Shown: positions 6,158 to 14,127 of the stretch, one piece after another
How positions within the stretch are numbered: the first letter of the stretch is position 1
Layout of the letters: every line of letters starts with the position of its first letter
NCBI GenBank assembly: GCA_012974315.1
Contig: JAAXQI010000086.1
Location: forward strand, 1-17,035
Length of the DNA stretch: 17,035 bases
Direction of reading: 5' to 3'
From: Desulfobacterales bacterium
GTDB taxonomy: Bacteria; Desulfobacterota; Desulfobulbia; Desulfobulbales; BM004
The notes under the pieces: generated by a model
Databases searched by the model: none
What the model was told of the DNA's origin: nothing
The model's input: only the letters and a program-made list of their open reading frames with translations
Translations under genes and position numbers: made by a program

Positions 6158-6742
6158 ATGAGTTTAAAAGAAAAAATAATCCACGATTCCTTACGGCTCT
6201 TTTCTCTTAAAGGTTTCCTCGGCACTTCCCTTCAGGATATCCTGGCTGCAGCCAACACCTCAAAGGGTGGCTTTTATAACCACTTCAAGAGCAAGGAAGA
6301 CCTCTTTTATTTTGTGCTTGATGAGGCAAGGCGAATCTGGCGTACTAAAAATCTAGCCGGGCTTGATGAAATTGATGATCCGGTAGGTAAAATCATCAAA
6401 CTCCTGCAAAACTTCAGGGACCAATATTTAAAGGATTCGGAGGATTTCCCCGGCGGCTGTGTGTTTATAACACTTTCAGTCGAACTTAATGACCAACGCC
6501 CCCATCTCTCACAAGAAATAACCAAAGGGTTTGTCGGACTGAAAAATATGCTTCACCGGCTGCTTGAACTGGGAAAAGAAACCGGCGAATTTAACAATAG
6601 TATCGATTCCGGCATGGTTACCGAAATTCTGTTTGCAGGTATGTTAGGAGCTTCGGTTATTTTTGGCATCGATAAATCGGCTGAGAGCCTGGAGCAATCC
6701 ATAAATGCCTTAATCAGCTATGTGGAAAGTTTGAAAGAGTAA
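6158..6742 (+). CDS. TetR/AcrR-family transcriptional repressor
   Basis: A 194-residue DNA-binding regulator of normal TetR length. The N-terminal helix-turn-helix is clear: I-I-H-D-S-L-R-L-F-S-L-K-G-F, T-S-L-Q-D-I-L-A-A-A-N-T-S-K-G-G-F-Y-N-H-F-K-S-K-E-D-L (about residues 7-50). The C-terminal ligand-binding domain is helical and contains P-G-G-C-V-F-I-T-L-S-V-E, as in the TetR_C_6/AcrR-like group. The start is ATG 6158 (M-S-L-K-E-K), where TetR homology begins; the frame is open upstream but would run through the operator and promoter. It is first in a same-strand series with acyl-CoA dehydrogenase, etf and CoA-transferase genes, so the inducer is probably an acyl-CoA or its acid. Autoregulation through the 6063-6080 palindrome is expected. 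Confidence 0.88.
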   Translation: MSLKEKIIHDSLRLFSLKGFLGTSLQDILAAANTSKGGFYNHFKSKEDLFYFVLDEARRIWRTKNLAGLDEIDDPVGKIIKLLQNFRDQYLKDSEDFPGGCVFITLSVELNDQRPHLSQEITKGFVGLKNMLHRLLELGKETGEFNNSIDSGMVTEILFAGMLGASVIFGIDKSAESLEQSINALISYVESLKE

Positions 6743-6817
6743 GTTTTTAGCAAGCGACCTTAAGAAAAAAGACAGTACATAAAAAATTATAAAAACAGAA
6801 GAAGGAGGATTGTTAAA

Positions 6818-7954
6818 ATGATTGATTTTACATTTACGGAAGAGCAGGAGATGTTCAGAAAAATGGCCCGTGAATTTGCTGAAAACATGGTTGCTCCCCA
6901 TGTCGCAAAAATGGAAGAGACCGGTGAAGTTAATGATGATGTCATTCGTGCCCTGGCCGAGGCAGAAATGATGGCTTTGACCATTCCGGAAGAATACGGC
7001 GGACTTGGACTGGGATATACCGCCCGCATGATTGCTGTTGAAGAAATCAGTAGAATTTCGGTTGCCACAGCCATGACCTTGCAGGTCTTCGGCCTTGGTA
7101 TTGAGCCGATTTTAAAATTCGGCAACGAGGAGCAGAAAAAAAGATTTCTGCCTGGATTGGCCAACGGAGACAAATTAGGAACCGCTGCCGTAACCGAGCC
7201 TACCGGTGGATCTGATCCAACCGGCGGCCGTACAGTGTATCGGAAAGATGGTGACGATTATATAGTTAATGGCCGGAAATGCTTTATCACCAATTCCCAT
7301 ATTGCCGACACCATCACCGTCCTGGCCAAGGATGAGAACGACCCCAAGGCCTTTTGCGCCTTTATTATCGAAAAAGGCATGGAAGGTTTCAAGGCAACCC
7401 ATGTTGAACATAAAATAGGGATGCGGGGCTGCAATACGGGAGAACTCTCATTTGAAAATTGTCGGGTCCCAAAAGAAAACTTACTGGGACAGGAAGGTAA
7501 AGGTTTACGGGTAGTCATGGCATCAATAGGTGAAGCCGGTCGTGGAGGCATGGTCGGTTGTGCCCTGGGGGTTCAGGCAGCATGCCTGGAAGCGTCTATT
7601 AAATTTGCCACCGAGAGGATTCTTTACGGCAAACCGATCAGTAGATTGCAGACTATTCAAAATAAACTGGCTGACATGAAAATTGACCTGGAAGCTGGCC
7701 GCCTGCTCGCCTACCGCGCTGTTTCCATGCACGATAAAGGTGAGCAAAGCAGTAATGAATTTGCGGTCGCCAAGTATTTTACCACCGAAGCAGCCCAGAG
7801 AGCAGCCAAGATGGCAGTTGATATCCACGGCGGCTACGGTTGTATGGTTGAGTTTCCGGTAACCCGTTATCTGCGCGATTCATTTGTCCTCGGACCATCA
7901 GCCGGCACCTCCGACATTATGAAGGTGATCATTGCCCGCTGGACATTAACTTAA
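6818..7954 (+). CDS. Acyl-CoA dehydrogenase lacking the usual catalytic glutamate
   Basis: FAD-dependent acyl-CoA dehydrogenase family protein of 378 residues, full length, that would pass electrons to ETF. Motifs in order: I-P-E-E-Y-G-G-L-G (57-65), A-V-T-E-P-T-G-G-S-D (124-133), F-I-T-N (156-159), the helix L-G-Q-E-G-K-G-L, F-A-T-E-R-I-L-Y-G-K-P-I (263-274) and D-I-H-G-G-Y-G (335-341). At the end, where short/medium-chain enzymes have E-G-T, it reads P-S-A-G-T-S-D-I (Ala362). Nor is there Glu at the isovaleryl-type position: the helix reads G-E-A-G-R, with the Glu two residues away. The catalytic base is therefore elsewhere or the reaction is not a plain alpha,beta-dehydrogenation. An AAGGAGG ribosome site precedes ATG 6818. 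It is followed by an inverted-repeat element and etfB, with which it probably shares a transcript. Confidence 0.9.
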   Translation: MIDFTFTEEQEMFRKMAREFAENMVAPHVAKMEETGEVNDDVIRALAEAEMMALTIPEEYGGLGLGYTARMIAVEEISRISVATAMTLQVFGLGIEPILKFGNEEQKKRFLPGLANGDKLGTAAVTEPTGGSDPTGGRTVYRKDGDDYIVNGRKCFITNSHIADTITVLAKDENDPKAFCAFIIEKGMEGFKATHVEHKIGMRGCNTGELSFENCRVPKENLLGQEGKGLRVVMASIGEAGRGGMVGCALGVQAACLEASIKFATERILYGKPISRLQTIQNKLADMKIDLEAGRLLAYRAVSMHDKGEQSSNEFAVAKYFTTEAAQRAAKMAVDIHGGYGCMVEFPVTRYLRDSFVLGPSAGTSDIMKVIIARWTLT

Positions 7955-7955
7955 T

Positions 7956-8113
7956 GTAACTATTAAGCATAACTCCACAGAAAAGCGATCCGGCTGGCTC
8001 ACATAGAACTACTATGCTTCGCCAACCTGCTCACCTCCCTGTGATGCTATGCTAAACAGTTACTAACAGGAGATCATTAAAATATATCAGCAAAAAACAC
8101 GCTGAATAGTTAC
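7956..8113. repeat. Inverted-repeat element A (GTAACTATT family)
   Basis: It begins two bases after the acyl-CoA dehydrogenase stop and fills most of the gap to etfB. GTAACTATTAAGC (7956-7968) pairs with GCTGAATAGTTAC (8101-8113), 12 of 13. A nested 108-bp unit ends in GTTAC at 8059-8063 with imperfect arms of about 25 bases. The centre has another stem around CATAG...CTATG, so the whole element could fold into a long RNA hairpin. No ORF is inside. It may be a MITE- or REP-like sequence and may modulate expression between the two genes. Confidence 0.65.
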
Positions 8114-8150
8114 ATCATAAGTACTTAAATCTTTAAGAGTGAAAGTTGGA

Positions 8151-8948
8151 ATGCTAAATATTGTTGTCTGCGTTAAAGCAGTTCCCGACCCAAAAGACAG
8201 TTGTAAAATTTCCATTGATCCGGTCAGCAAGACTCTGAACCGCTGTGATGTATCGATGGTTTTAAATCCGTTGGACAAGAATGCCATGGAAGCGGCCCTG
8301 CAGCTTAAGGAGCAGTATGGCGCCCATATCACCGTCCTCAGCATGGGGCCACCCCAGGCATCACCAATTGTCAAGGAATGCCTGGCCCTTGGCGGGGACC
8401 AGGGATTTTTACTTTCGGATCGTGCCTTTGGCGGCGCTGATACCTATGCAACTGCTTTTACCCTTGCCAGCGGCATAAAAAAAGTTGGCAAACCTGATAT
8501 CATTTTGTGCGGGATGGCTAGCAGCGACGGTGCCACCGAATGGGTCGGCCCGCAGATCGCTACCTTTCTTGATATGCCGGTGGTGACCATGCTAAAGGAG
8601 ATCGTAAATTCCGCAGGAGATTGTTGGCAGGTAAAGACGAGCCTGGAAGACGGCTACCGCCTGCTTGAAGTAGACCTGCCGGCGCTGTTCACCGTCACCA
8701 GAGATCTGAATGAACCAAGAGCGTTGAGCTTTTCGGGAATCATCAAGGCCCGGAAGAAGGAAATAACCGTCTGGGGAAAGGAAGATCTTGGGGTACCGGA
8801 GGAATCGTTGGGATTACCGGGTTCGCCGACAATTGTTAGCGATATGACCACCACCGATAACAAACGGGAAGTCGAGATCATAACCGGCAGCCGGGAAGAA
8901 ATGGCTGATCAACTGTTGTTAAAGCTGGTTGATGCCGGTGCTATATAA
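8151..8948 (+). CDS. etfB: Electron transfer flavoprotein beta subunit
   Basis: A 265-residue EtfB, normal length. It starts M-L-N-I-V-V-C-V-K-A-V-P-D-P and has the AMP-binding region A-L-G-G-D-Q-G-F-L-L-S-D, G-M-A-S-S-D-G (residues about 120-126) and the family signature T-R-D-L-N-E-P-R-A-L-S-F-S-G-I-I-K-A-R-K-K (near 181-202). With EtfA it carries electrons from the acyl-CoA dehydrogenase toward the quinone pool or a ferredoxin/heterodisulfide-type partner. I chose ATG 8151 because family proteins begin right at the hydrophobic M-x-N-I-V-V strand; an in-frame GTG four codons upstream is possible. The partner gene etfA, 27 bases downstream, is damaged. Confidence 0.92.
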   Translation: MLNIVVCVKAVPDPKDSCKISIDPVSKTLNRCDVSMVLNPLDKNAMEAALQLKEQYGAHITVLSMGPPQASPIVKECLALGGDQGFLLSDRAFGGADTYATAFTLASGIKKVGKPDIILCGMASSDGATEWVGPQIATFLDMPVVTMLKEIVNSAGDCWQVKTSLEDGYRLLEVDLPALFTVTRDLNEPRALSFSGIIKARKKEITVWGKEDLGVPEESLGLPGSPTIVSDMTTTDNKREVEIITGSREEMADQLLLKLVDAGAI

Positions 8949-8975
8949 TTATTTTAAGATACGAGGTTTTCATTA

Positions 8976-9808
8976 ATGGAAAATTCTAAAGGCCCTGTAT
9001 GGGTTATCGGCGAACAGGTAGACGGACAAGTCGTCACTGTAACCCTGCAACTGATCGGACAGGCCCGGAAGCTTGCCTCTCAACTCGGGACCACGGTGGA
9101 GGTTGTTCTGCTTGGCGACAATATTGAGGAGCAGGCCCGGAATATTTTTTCCTTTGGGGCCGACCGGGTATACCTGGGTAATGCGCCGGTACTGGACCAG
9201 TATCAATCAGAAATTTATACTGACATTATTGTCAAGCTGGCCAAAGAGAAAGAACCGGAAATCATGCTCTTAGGCTCAACCCACATGGGAAGAGAACTTG
9301 CTCCACTAGTGGCGGCCAGGCTGCAAACCGGTCTTACCGCACACTGCATTGACCTGGTGCTCAACCATGAAAACATTCTGGAACAGAAAATTCCTGCCTA
9401 TGGCGGTTTAATTTCAATCATCTGCCCGGAAAAACGTCCCCAGATGGCCACTGTGGCCAAAGGGGTCTTTCCGGAGATACCAATGGCTGGGCTGAAATTG
9501 AAGAGCTGGCCGGAGAATTGAATGCTGCCATCGGCTCCACCCGTCCTGCCATGGATAATGGCTGGGCTGATCCTGAATCGATGATCGGACAGAGCGGCAA
9601 GATGATTTGCCCCGACCTGTATATTGGCATTGGGCTATCCGGCGAACTTCAACATATGGTAGGAATTTCAGGATGCCGGATAATGGTAGCGGTTAATAAT
9701 GATCCCAAGGCGACGATTTTTGAGCAGGTAGACTTTGGAATTGTTGATGACTGCCGTCAGTTTATACCTCTATTGACAGAAAAAATAAGGCAACACCGGA
9801 GTGGATAA
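8976..9808 (+). pseudogene. etfA: etfA, electron transfer flavoprotein alpha subunit, internally deleted and frameshifted
   Basis: Two overlapping frames together make an incomplete EtfA. Frame one (8976-9521, 181 residues) holds the N-terminal domain, from V-W-V-I-G-E-Q to M-A-T-V-A-K-G-V-F-P-E, then runs into an unrelated tail and TGA at 9519-9521. Frame two, in register from about 9485 to 9808, resumes at G-W-A-E-I-E-E-L-A-G-E-L-N-A-A-I-G-S-T-R-P and contains the FAD-binding motifs G-Q-S-G-K, Y-I-G-I-G-L-S-G-E-L-Q-H and V-N-N-D-P-K-A-T-I-F. Normal EtfA is about 310-330 residues; the stretch between the two parts, which includes the conserved S-G-G-R-G loop, is missing (roughly 50-60 codons). 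The second frame has no ATG near its domain start. This is either a deletion in the organism, which would disable ETF unless another copy exists, or an assembly error. Confidence 0.8.
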
Positions 9809-9835
9809 TTTTTAAAGGAATAAGGAGAATAAAAT

Positions 9836-10852
9836 ATGGAGTGGACAGGACTATCACCTGATGATGCACGGGAAAAGCTAGAACAAAAGGACAAATCGAA
9901 AAGAGACAAAAGGATGTCTCTGACCGAAGCTGTAAAAGAGTTTGTCAAAGACGGTGATCATGTTGGTGTTGGTGGTTTTGTCAATAGTCGCCCGCCCGTC
10001 GCGATTGCCCATGAAATTATCCGGCAGGGAAGGCAGGATTTAAGCCTCGCATTTCAGTCCGCCGGTCTTGTGCCGGATTACTTGATGGGTGCAATGGCAA
10101 TCAGGCCTGATCATTTTTCTATTTCACGCCTCGAATTTGCCTATGTCGGTCATGAATATGCCGGCACATCCTCCATGCTGCGCTACATGACCGAAAATAA
10201 CAAAATAGTTATTGAGGATTGGACTAATTATAACATGTCGACACGTTTCAAGGCCGGTTCCATGGGACTTCCATTTTTGCCCACACGGAGTGGATTGGGC
10301 GGCGATATAGAAAAATGTAACCGTTCTCAGTACATCAAATGTCCTTTCACCGACAGAGATATCCTCCTGGTTCCGGCATGCCATCCCGACGTCGGTATCA
10401 TCCATGTCCAGGAGGCTGACATATACGGAAATTGCAGGATCAAGGGGCAGACCTTTACCTGTCCGGAAATGGCCATGGCCTCTAAAAATGTCATTGTTAC
10501 CTGCGAGAAGCTTGTTGAACATGATGTTATTGCTACAGAACCGACCCGTACATCAATTCCTTATTTTGCGGTTGATGCTGTTGTCGAACTGCCGTTCGGA
10601 TCATTTCCTGGCCTTTGCCATGATATCCACTATTACGGCAAAACCCACCTGGAATACTATAAAGGGCTCACAAACGGTTTTAGAAAGGGTGTGGTTGAGC
10701 CGCTGCGTGAATACTTCGACAAGTATGTCTTCGGTGTTAAAGACACCGACGGATTTATCGGCCTCATGCCTTATGAACAGCTGAAATACGCCCGGCAGGT
10801 TGAATCAAGAAGTCTTCATCTGCAACAGGGATTGCAGGAACCAGGGGCTTGA
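9836..10852 (+). CDS. gctA: Glutaconate-type CoA-transferase, alpha subunit
   Basis: A 338-residue class I (family I) CoA-transferase alpha subunit like GctA. Homology begins at about residue 26: R-M-S-L-T-E-A-V-K-E-F-V-K-D-G-D-H-V-G-V-G-G-F. Later motifs are M-G-L-P-F-L-P-T, D-V-G-I-I-H-V-Q-E-A-D-x-x-G-N-C-R-I and V-T-C-E-K-L-V. The first 25 residues are a charged extension (S-P-D-D-A-R-E-K-L-E-Q-K) absent from classical GctA. With the beta subunit it would move CoA from acetyl-CoA or another donor to a carboxylic or dicarboxylic acid, giving the substrate for the acyl-CoA dehydrogenase. ATG 9836 follows an AAGGAGA ribosome site (9822-9828). The actual acid is not known; IpdA-like ring hydrolases are distant relatives and an alternative. 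Confidence 0.87.
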   Translation: MEWTGLSPDDAREKLEQKDKSKRDKRMSLTEAVKEFVKDGDHVGVGGFVNSRPPVAIAHEIIRQGRQDLSLAFQSAGLVPDYLMGAMAIRPDHFSISRLEFAYVGHEYAGTSSMLRYMTENNKIVIEDWTNYNMSTRFKAGSMGLPFLPTRSGLGGDIEKCNRSQYIKCPFTDRDILLVPACHPDVGIIHVQEADIYGNCRIKGQTFTCPEMAMASKNVIVTCEKLVEHDVIATEPTRTSIPYFAVDAVVELPFGSFPGLCHDIHYYGKTHLEYYKGLTNGFRKGVVEPLREYFDKYVFGVKDTDGFIGLMPYEQLKYARQVESRSLHLQQGLQEPGA

Positions 10853-10915
10853 AATCTTACTACGGGTTAAATAGATTCTATCTGAAACAATATGCCATGA
10901 ATGAGGAATTACGAT

Positions 10916-11731
10916 ATGACTGAATATGCAAACGATTTTTCTGAATATGCAACCGATTTTTCACCGAGCGAAATGATTGTAACCGCTGGCGCCAGACAGC
11001 TTGAAAATAAAAAAGTGATTTTTGCCGGGACAGGCCTGCCCATGGTAGGCATCACCCTGGCGCAATTAACCCATGGTCCGGATATCATTCCTGTGTTTGA
11101 GGGTGGTGCGGTGGGCCCAACGCTAAACAGGAGTTTACCGCTTTCTGTTGGTGACTCCCGTACTACAAGTAAAGCCAATTTTATCCAGGGGCTCAATTCT
11201 TCATTTGAACTGACCCAGCGGGGGTTCATTGATGTCGGCTTTATCGGCGGCGCTGAAGTTGATCCCTACGGCAACCTTAATTCGACCATGATCGGTAATT
11301 TTCCGGAAAATTATATGAATCCTGATATAAGATTGCCAGGCAGCGGCGGGGCCGGCGACATGTCCTGCTCATGCACCTATACGATACTGATTGTTCAGCA
11401 TGAACTCAGACGGTTTGTTGAAGAATTACAGTATATGACAAGTCCTGGGCATCTGGATGGATCTCCGGATGCCAGAAAAAATGCCGGCCTGCAAGGAAAA
11501 GGTCCCAGGCGGGTGATAACCACCAAAGCCTTAATGGGCTTTGATGATGAAACAAAGCGCATGAAGATCCTAGCGACAATGCCTGGTGAAACAGTCGAAT
11601 CCGTTCAGGCTGCGACCGGCTTTGAACTACTCGTCGACGAAAATCTCTACGAATTTGAGCCGCCCACCAAGGAGGAGATCAGACTCATCAGAGAAGATAT
11701 AGATCCAACCCAGATATACTGCAAAAGATGA
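10916..11731 (+). CDS. gctB: Glutaconate-type CoA-transferase, beta subunit
   Basis: A 271-residue beta subunit, equal in length to Acidaminococcus GctB. The catalytic Glu that forms the glutamyl-CoA anhydride is conserved in I-P-V-F-E-G-G-A-V-G (family: I-I-V-E-S-G). This argues for a true transferase rather than an IpdB-like hydrolase lacking that residue. Other shared motifs are G-T-G-L-P, S-V-G-D-S-R, F-I-G-G-A-E-V-D-P-Y-G-N-L-N-S-T, L-P-G-S-G-G-A-G and M-T-S-P-G-H-L-D-G. I use ATG 10916 because GAGGAA lies seven bases before it; an in-frame ATG at 10901 has no ribosome site. The gene is 63 bases after gctA and is followed at once by a repeat element that separates it from the AAA+ gene. 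Confidence 0.9.
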   Translation: MTEYANDFSEYATDFSPSEMIVTAGARQLENKKVIFAGTGLPMVGITLAQLTHGPDIIPVFEGGAVGPTLNRSLPLSVGDSRTTSKANFIQGLNSSFELTQRGFIDVGFIGGAEVDPYGNLNSTMIGNFPENYMNPDIRLPGSGGAGDMSCSCTYTILIVQHELRRFVEELQYMTSPGHLDGSPDARKNAGLQGKGPRRVITTKALMGFDDETKRMKILATMPGETVESVQAATGFELLVDENLYEFEPPTKEEIRLIREDIDPTQIYCKR

Positions 11732-11733
11732 TG

Positions 11734-11899
11734 GTAACTATTGTAAACTATTCAGCATGGACACAAAATGAGCATAAACTCCAAACGACCGTAACCATTC
11801 TGATGTGGCCCAGGTTCGTACAATCAGGACGGTGAGGCTATAACCCGTCTATGCGAGACGGCCTGATCGTGCGAAGATGGCGTGCAGTTGAATGGTTAC
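11734..11899. repeat. Inverted-repeat element B (GTAACTATT family)
   Basis: It starts two bases after the gctB stop with GTAACTATT and ends 20 bases before the AAA+ gene. The best-defined unit is 109 bp with perfect 10-base ends, GTAACCATTC (11791-11800) and GAATGGTTAC (11890-11899). Inside are 10/12 arms (11817-11828 with 11862-11873) and a CCGTCT/AGACGG hairpin at 11845-11861. The string AGCATAAACTCCA is shared, with one gap, with element A. No ORF is supported inside it. Confidence 0.65.
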
Positions 11900-11919
11900 A
11901 AAAAATAAAGGCTTTGATA

Positions 11920-12756
11920 ATGAACCAACACATGTCAGGCGCCAGCAAGTATGTACTGGATAATGAGCTGGCCAAAATCGTCAATGTCTCTTTAACTCTT
12001 GAAATGCCTCTATTAATAAAGGGTGAACCAGGTACCGGGAAAACAATGCTTGCCCATGCCATTGCCGAAAACCTGGGAATGCCTCTTATTATTCTCAATG
12101 TCAAATCGAGCATGAAAGCGATTGACGCACTGTATCAGTATGACACCTTGACCAGACTCAATGACAGTCGGTTTGGTGATTCAGACAGAGATGTAAGCAA
12201 GATTAATGACTACATAAAAATGGGAAAAATAGGTATGGCTTTCACGTCAGTGGAAAAAGTTGTCCTGTTGATTGATGAAATTGATAAGGCAGATAGCGAT
12301 TTTCAGGATGACCTACTAGATATCCTGGACCAGATGCAATTTGATATTATTGAAACCGATGAAACAATTCGGGCCCGAAAACGTCCGGTGATCATTATCA
12401 CCTCAAACTCCAAAAAAAATCTTTCCGATCCGTTTTTGGGAAGATGCAATTTTCACCATATAGCATTTCCAGATCCTAAAATGATGCGTAAAATCATCAA
12501 TGTTCATTTCCCTAAACTTGAGGAAACCCTCGCAAAATACGCGATTTCAACATTCTATAAACTGCGGGAAATTGACGGAGTTGAAAAAAGGCCAGCCACA
12601 AGAGAATTGATTAACTGGGTGCGTGCCCTTAAGGCGGATCCTGATTTCAAATCAAGCGGACTCATCAGTGATGAAGTACCTTTTTTAGGTGTTTTGTTCA
12701 AAAAGAGTCTTGATTATACCAAAGCCGCCAGTGTGCATAATCAAAACACAGCGTAA
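11920..12756 (+). CDS. MoxR-type AAA+ ATPase (CoxD-like)
   Basis: A 278-residue AAA+ ATPase of the MoxR/CoxD clade. Walker A is G-E-P-G-T-G-K-T (35-42), Walker B is V-V-L-L-I-D-E-I-D-K (114-123), sensor 1 is I-I-I-T-S-N (158-163), followed by D-P-F-L-G-R-C-N-F-H-H-I-A-F-P-D, the usual MoxR second region of homology, and the R-P-A-T-R-E-L sensor 2 segment. CoxD works with a VWA protein to insert or sulfurate metal in the Mo-CO dehydrogenase active site. Here the VWA partner starts eight bases after this stop and an AOR-family enzyme follows, so the likely client is that tungsto/molybdoenzyme. ATG 11920 is chosen because AAAGG lies eight bases upstream and the protein begins normally there; the frame is open upstream but runs through repeat B. 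Client identity is inference. Confidence 0.88.
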   Translation: MNQHMSGASKYVLDNELAKIVNVSLTLEMPLLIKGEPGTGKTMLAHAIAENLGMPLIILNVKSSMKAIDALYQYDTLTRLNDSRFGDSDRDVSKINDYIKMGKIGMAFTSVEKVVLLIDEIDKADSDFQDDLLDILDQMQFDIIETDETIRARKRPVIIITSNSKKNLSDPFLGRCNFHHIAFPDPKMMRKIINVHFPKLEETLAKYAISTFYKLREIDGVEKRPATRELINWVRALKADPDFKSSGLISDEVPFLGVLFKKSLDYTKAASVHNQNTA

Positions 12757-12764
12757 TTTTTGTT

Positions 12765-13976
12765 ATGTTTATTAATTTTTTCTTTACATTAAAAGAAGCT
12801 GGAGTGCCGCTAAGTCTGAATTCATTTCTGACCCTGCAGAAGGCATTAGACTGCGGAGTCGTTGAAAACATGTCCGATTTTTACATATCGGCGCGCTCAA
12901 TTCTGATAAAAAATGAACGTTATTTTGACCTCTATGACCAGGTTTTTTTTCATTATTTTAACGGAACCGCCCTGCCTGATGACGAAGGGCTTATTCTTGA
13001 TGAATTGGCCTGGCAGATGCTGAATCAGTGGCTGGAATTTCCTAAGGAAACTGCCCGGATGTTAGGTGCGTCAGAGGCTGATTTAGAAAACTTAACCCAG
13101 GAAGAACTTCTTGAGTATTTTAAAGAGCGGCTTAAAGACCAAAAGGGTGAGCACCATGGAGGCAGCAAATGGATAGGTACTGGCGGAACTTCTCCCGTCG
13201 GCTCAAATGGTTACCATCCTAGTGGTATGCGGGTGGCTGGAGAGCCAAGGTTAAGGTCTGCAATAAAAGTAGCCAGCCAAAGAAGATATAAGGATTATTC
13301 AGGCCAAGGCCCCTTAACCCAGGCCTCAATAGGTGAAGCTTTAAAAAGACTTAAAAACCTTGTCCCTGCCGGGGGGAAAGATCAGTTGAGTATAGATGAA
13401 ACAATATACCAAACCGTAAAAAACTGTGGAGATATTCAACTGGTTTTCAAACAGGGTTTACGCAACCGCCTTAAAATAATTCTCGCCATTGATAATGGCG
13501 GTTGGTCAATGGATTCTTATGTAGGGATTGTCCAGACCCTTTTTAATTATGCCAGGGCACAGTTTGATGATATTAAAACATGTTTTTTTCACAACACGAT
13601 TTATAACACCTTATGGGAAGATCCGGCCAGATGCAAAAGGCCACTGTTAATCGATGACTTTGTCAGGCTTGATCCAGAAACACGCTTTATTCTTGTTGGT
13701 GATGCCAGCATGGCTCCATATGAGCTGGTTACTCAGGATGGTTCCATACATATTACTGATCGAAGCGGTGAACCGAGTATTGAACGGTTGAAATTCATTG
13801 CAAAAACCTTTCGACATTGCGTTTGGCTGAATCCGATCTCTAAAAACAGGTGGCATTACACTCCTACAATTACAAGAATAAATCAGATTTTCCCAATGTT
13901 TGAACTATCTCTGGATGGACTTGAAAAGGCGGTAAGTCAGTTAATGACCCAAAACATTTATTATACTGGACATTAA
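12765..13976 (+). CDS. VWA-domain protein (CoxE-like), partner of the AAA+ ATPase
   Basis: A 403-residue soluble protein. The N-terminal half is helical (L-T-Q-E-E-L-L-E-Y-F-K-E-R-L), followed by a Gly-rich linker H-H-G-G-S-K-W-I-G-T-G-G-T-S-P (130-144), then a VWA domain. The metal-ion-dependent adhesion site reads A-I-D-N-G-G-W-S-M-D (241-250). It has a Trp extending the usual D-x-G-x-S-M spacing, and a second acid sits at V-G-D-A-S-M (Asp313). CoxE-type proteins couple MoxR ATPase action to a client through this metal site. No signal peptide or membrane helix is evident, so it should be cytoplasmic. It starts eight bases after the ATPase stop, with no clear ribosome site before ATG 12765, consistent with coupling. 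The length and domain order fit the CoxE/VWA group; the biochemical role is inferred. Confidence 0.83.
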   Translation: MFINFFFTLKEAGVPLSLNSFLTLQKALDCGVVENMSDFYISARSILIKNERYFDLYDQVFFHYFNGTALPDDEGLILDELAWQMLNQWLEFPKETARMLGASEADLENLTQEELLEYFKERLKDQKGEHHGGSKWIGTGGTSPVGSNGYHPSGMRVAGEPRLRSAIKVASQRRYKDYSGQGPLTQASIGEALKRLKNLVPAGGKDQLSIDETIYQTVKNCGDIQLVFKQGLRNRLKIILAIDNGGWSMDSYVGIVQTLFNYARAQFDDIKTCFFHNTIYNTLWEDPARCKRPLLIDDFVRLDPETRFILVGDASMAPYELVTQDGSIHITDRSGEPSIERLKFIAKTFRHCVWLNPISKNRWHYTPTITRINQIFPMFELSLDGLEKAVSQLMTQNIYYTGH

Positions 13977-14060
13977 ATGCGAAATTCACTAGCTATTAAA
14001 AGTTGTTTATTAAAAATCTCAGCACCATTTTTTTACTGTGCCTCATCGAACAATAAATAT

Positions 14061-14089
14061 GTTCTTTAGGAAACGGTTTTTTATATAAT
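14061..14089 (+). promoter_or_regulatory. Possible promoter before the AOR gene
   Basis: A perfect TATAAT (14084-14089) lies in the AT-rich 151-base gap between the VWA gene and the AOR gene, about 39 bases before its start. The matching -35 position (GTTCTT at 14061-14066) is weak. It would allow AOR, moaD and E1 to be expressed apart from the ATPase/VWA pair. Confidence 0.3.
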
Positions 14090-14127
14090 TTTTTCCATTG
14101 TATCCAACACATAGAGGAGGAAAGAAG

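Noticed and set aside
7956..8113. Complete insertion sequence at the repeat elements
   Set aside because: The elements are about 110-170 bp with no room for a transposase and no target duplication I could identify.
9519..9521. TGA in etfA as another selenocysteine codon
   Set aside because: The residues after TGA in that frame do not resemble EtfA, while the shifted frame does, so this is a frameshift and not Sec.
9836..11731. IpdAB-type ring-opening hydrolase instead of CoA-transferase
   Set aside because: The beta subunit keeps the catalytic Glu in the V-F-E-G-G motif and matches GctB along its whole length.
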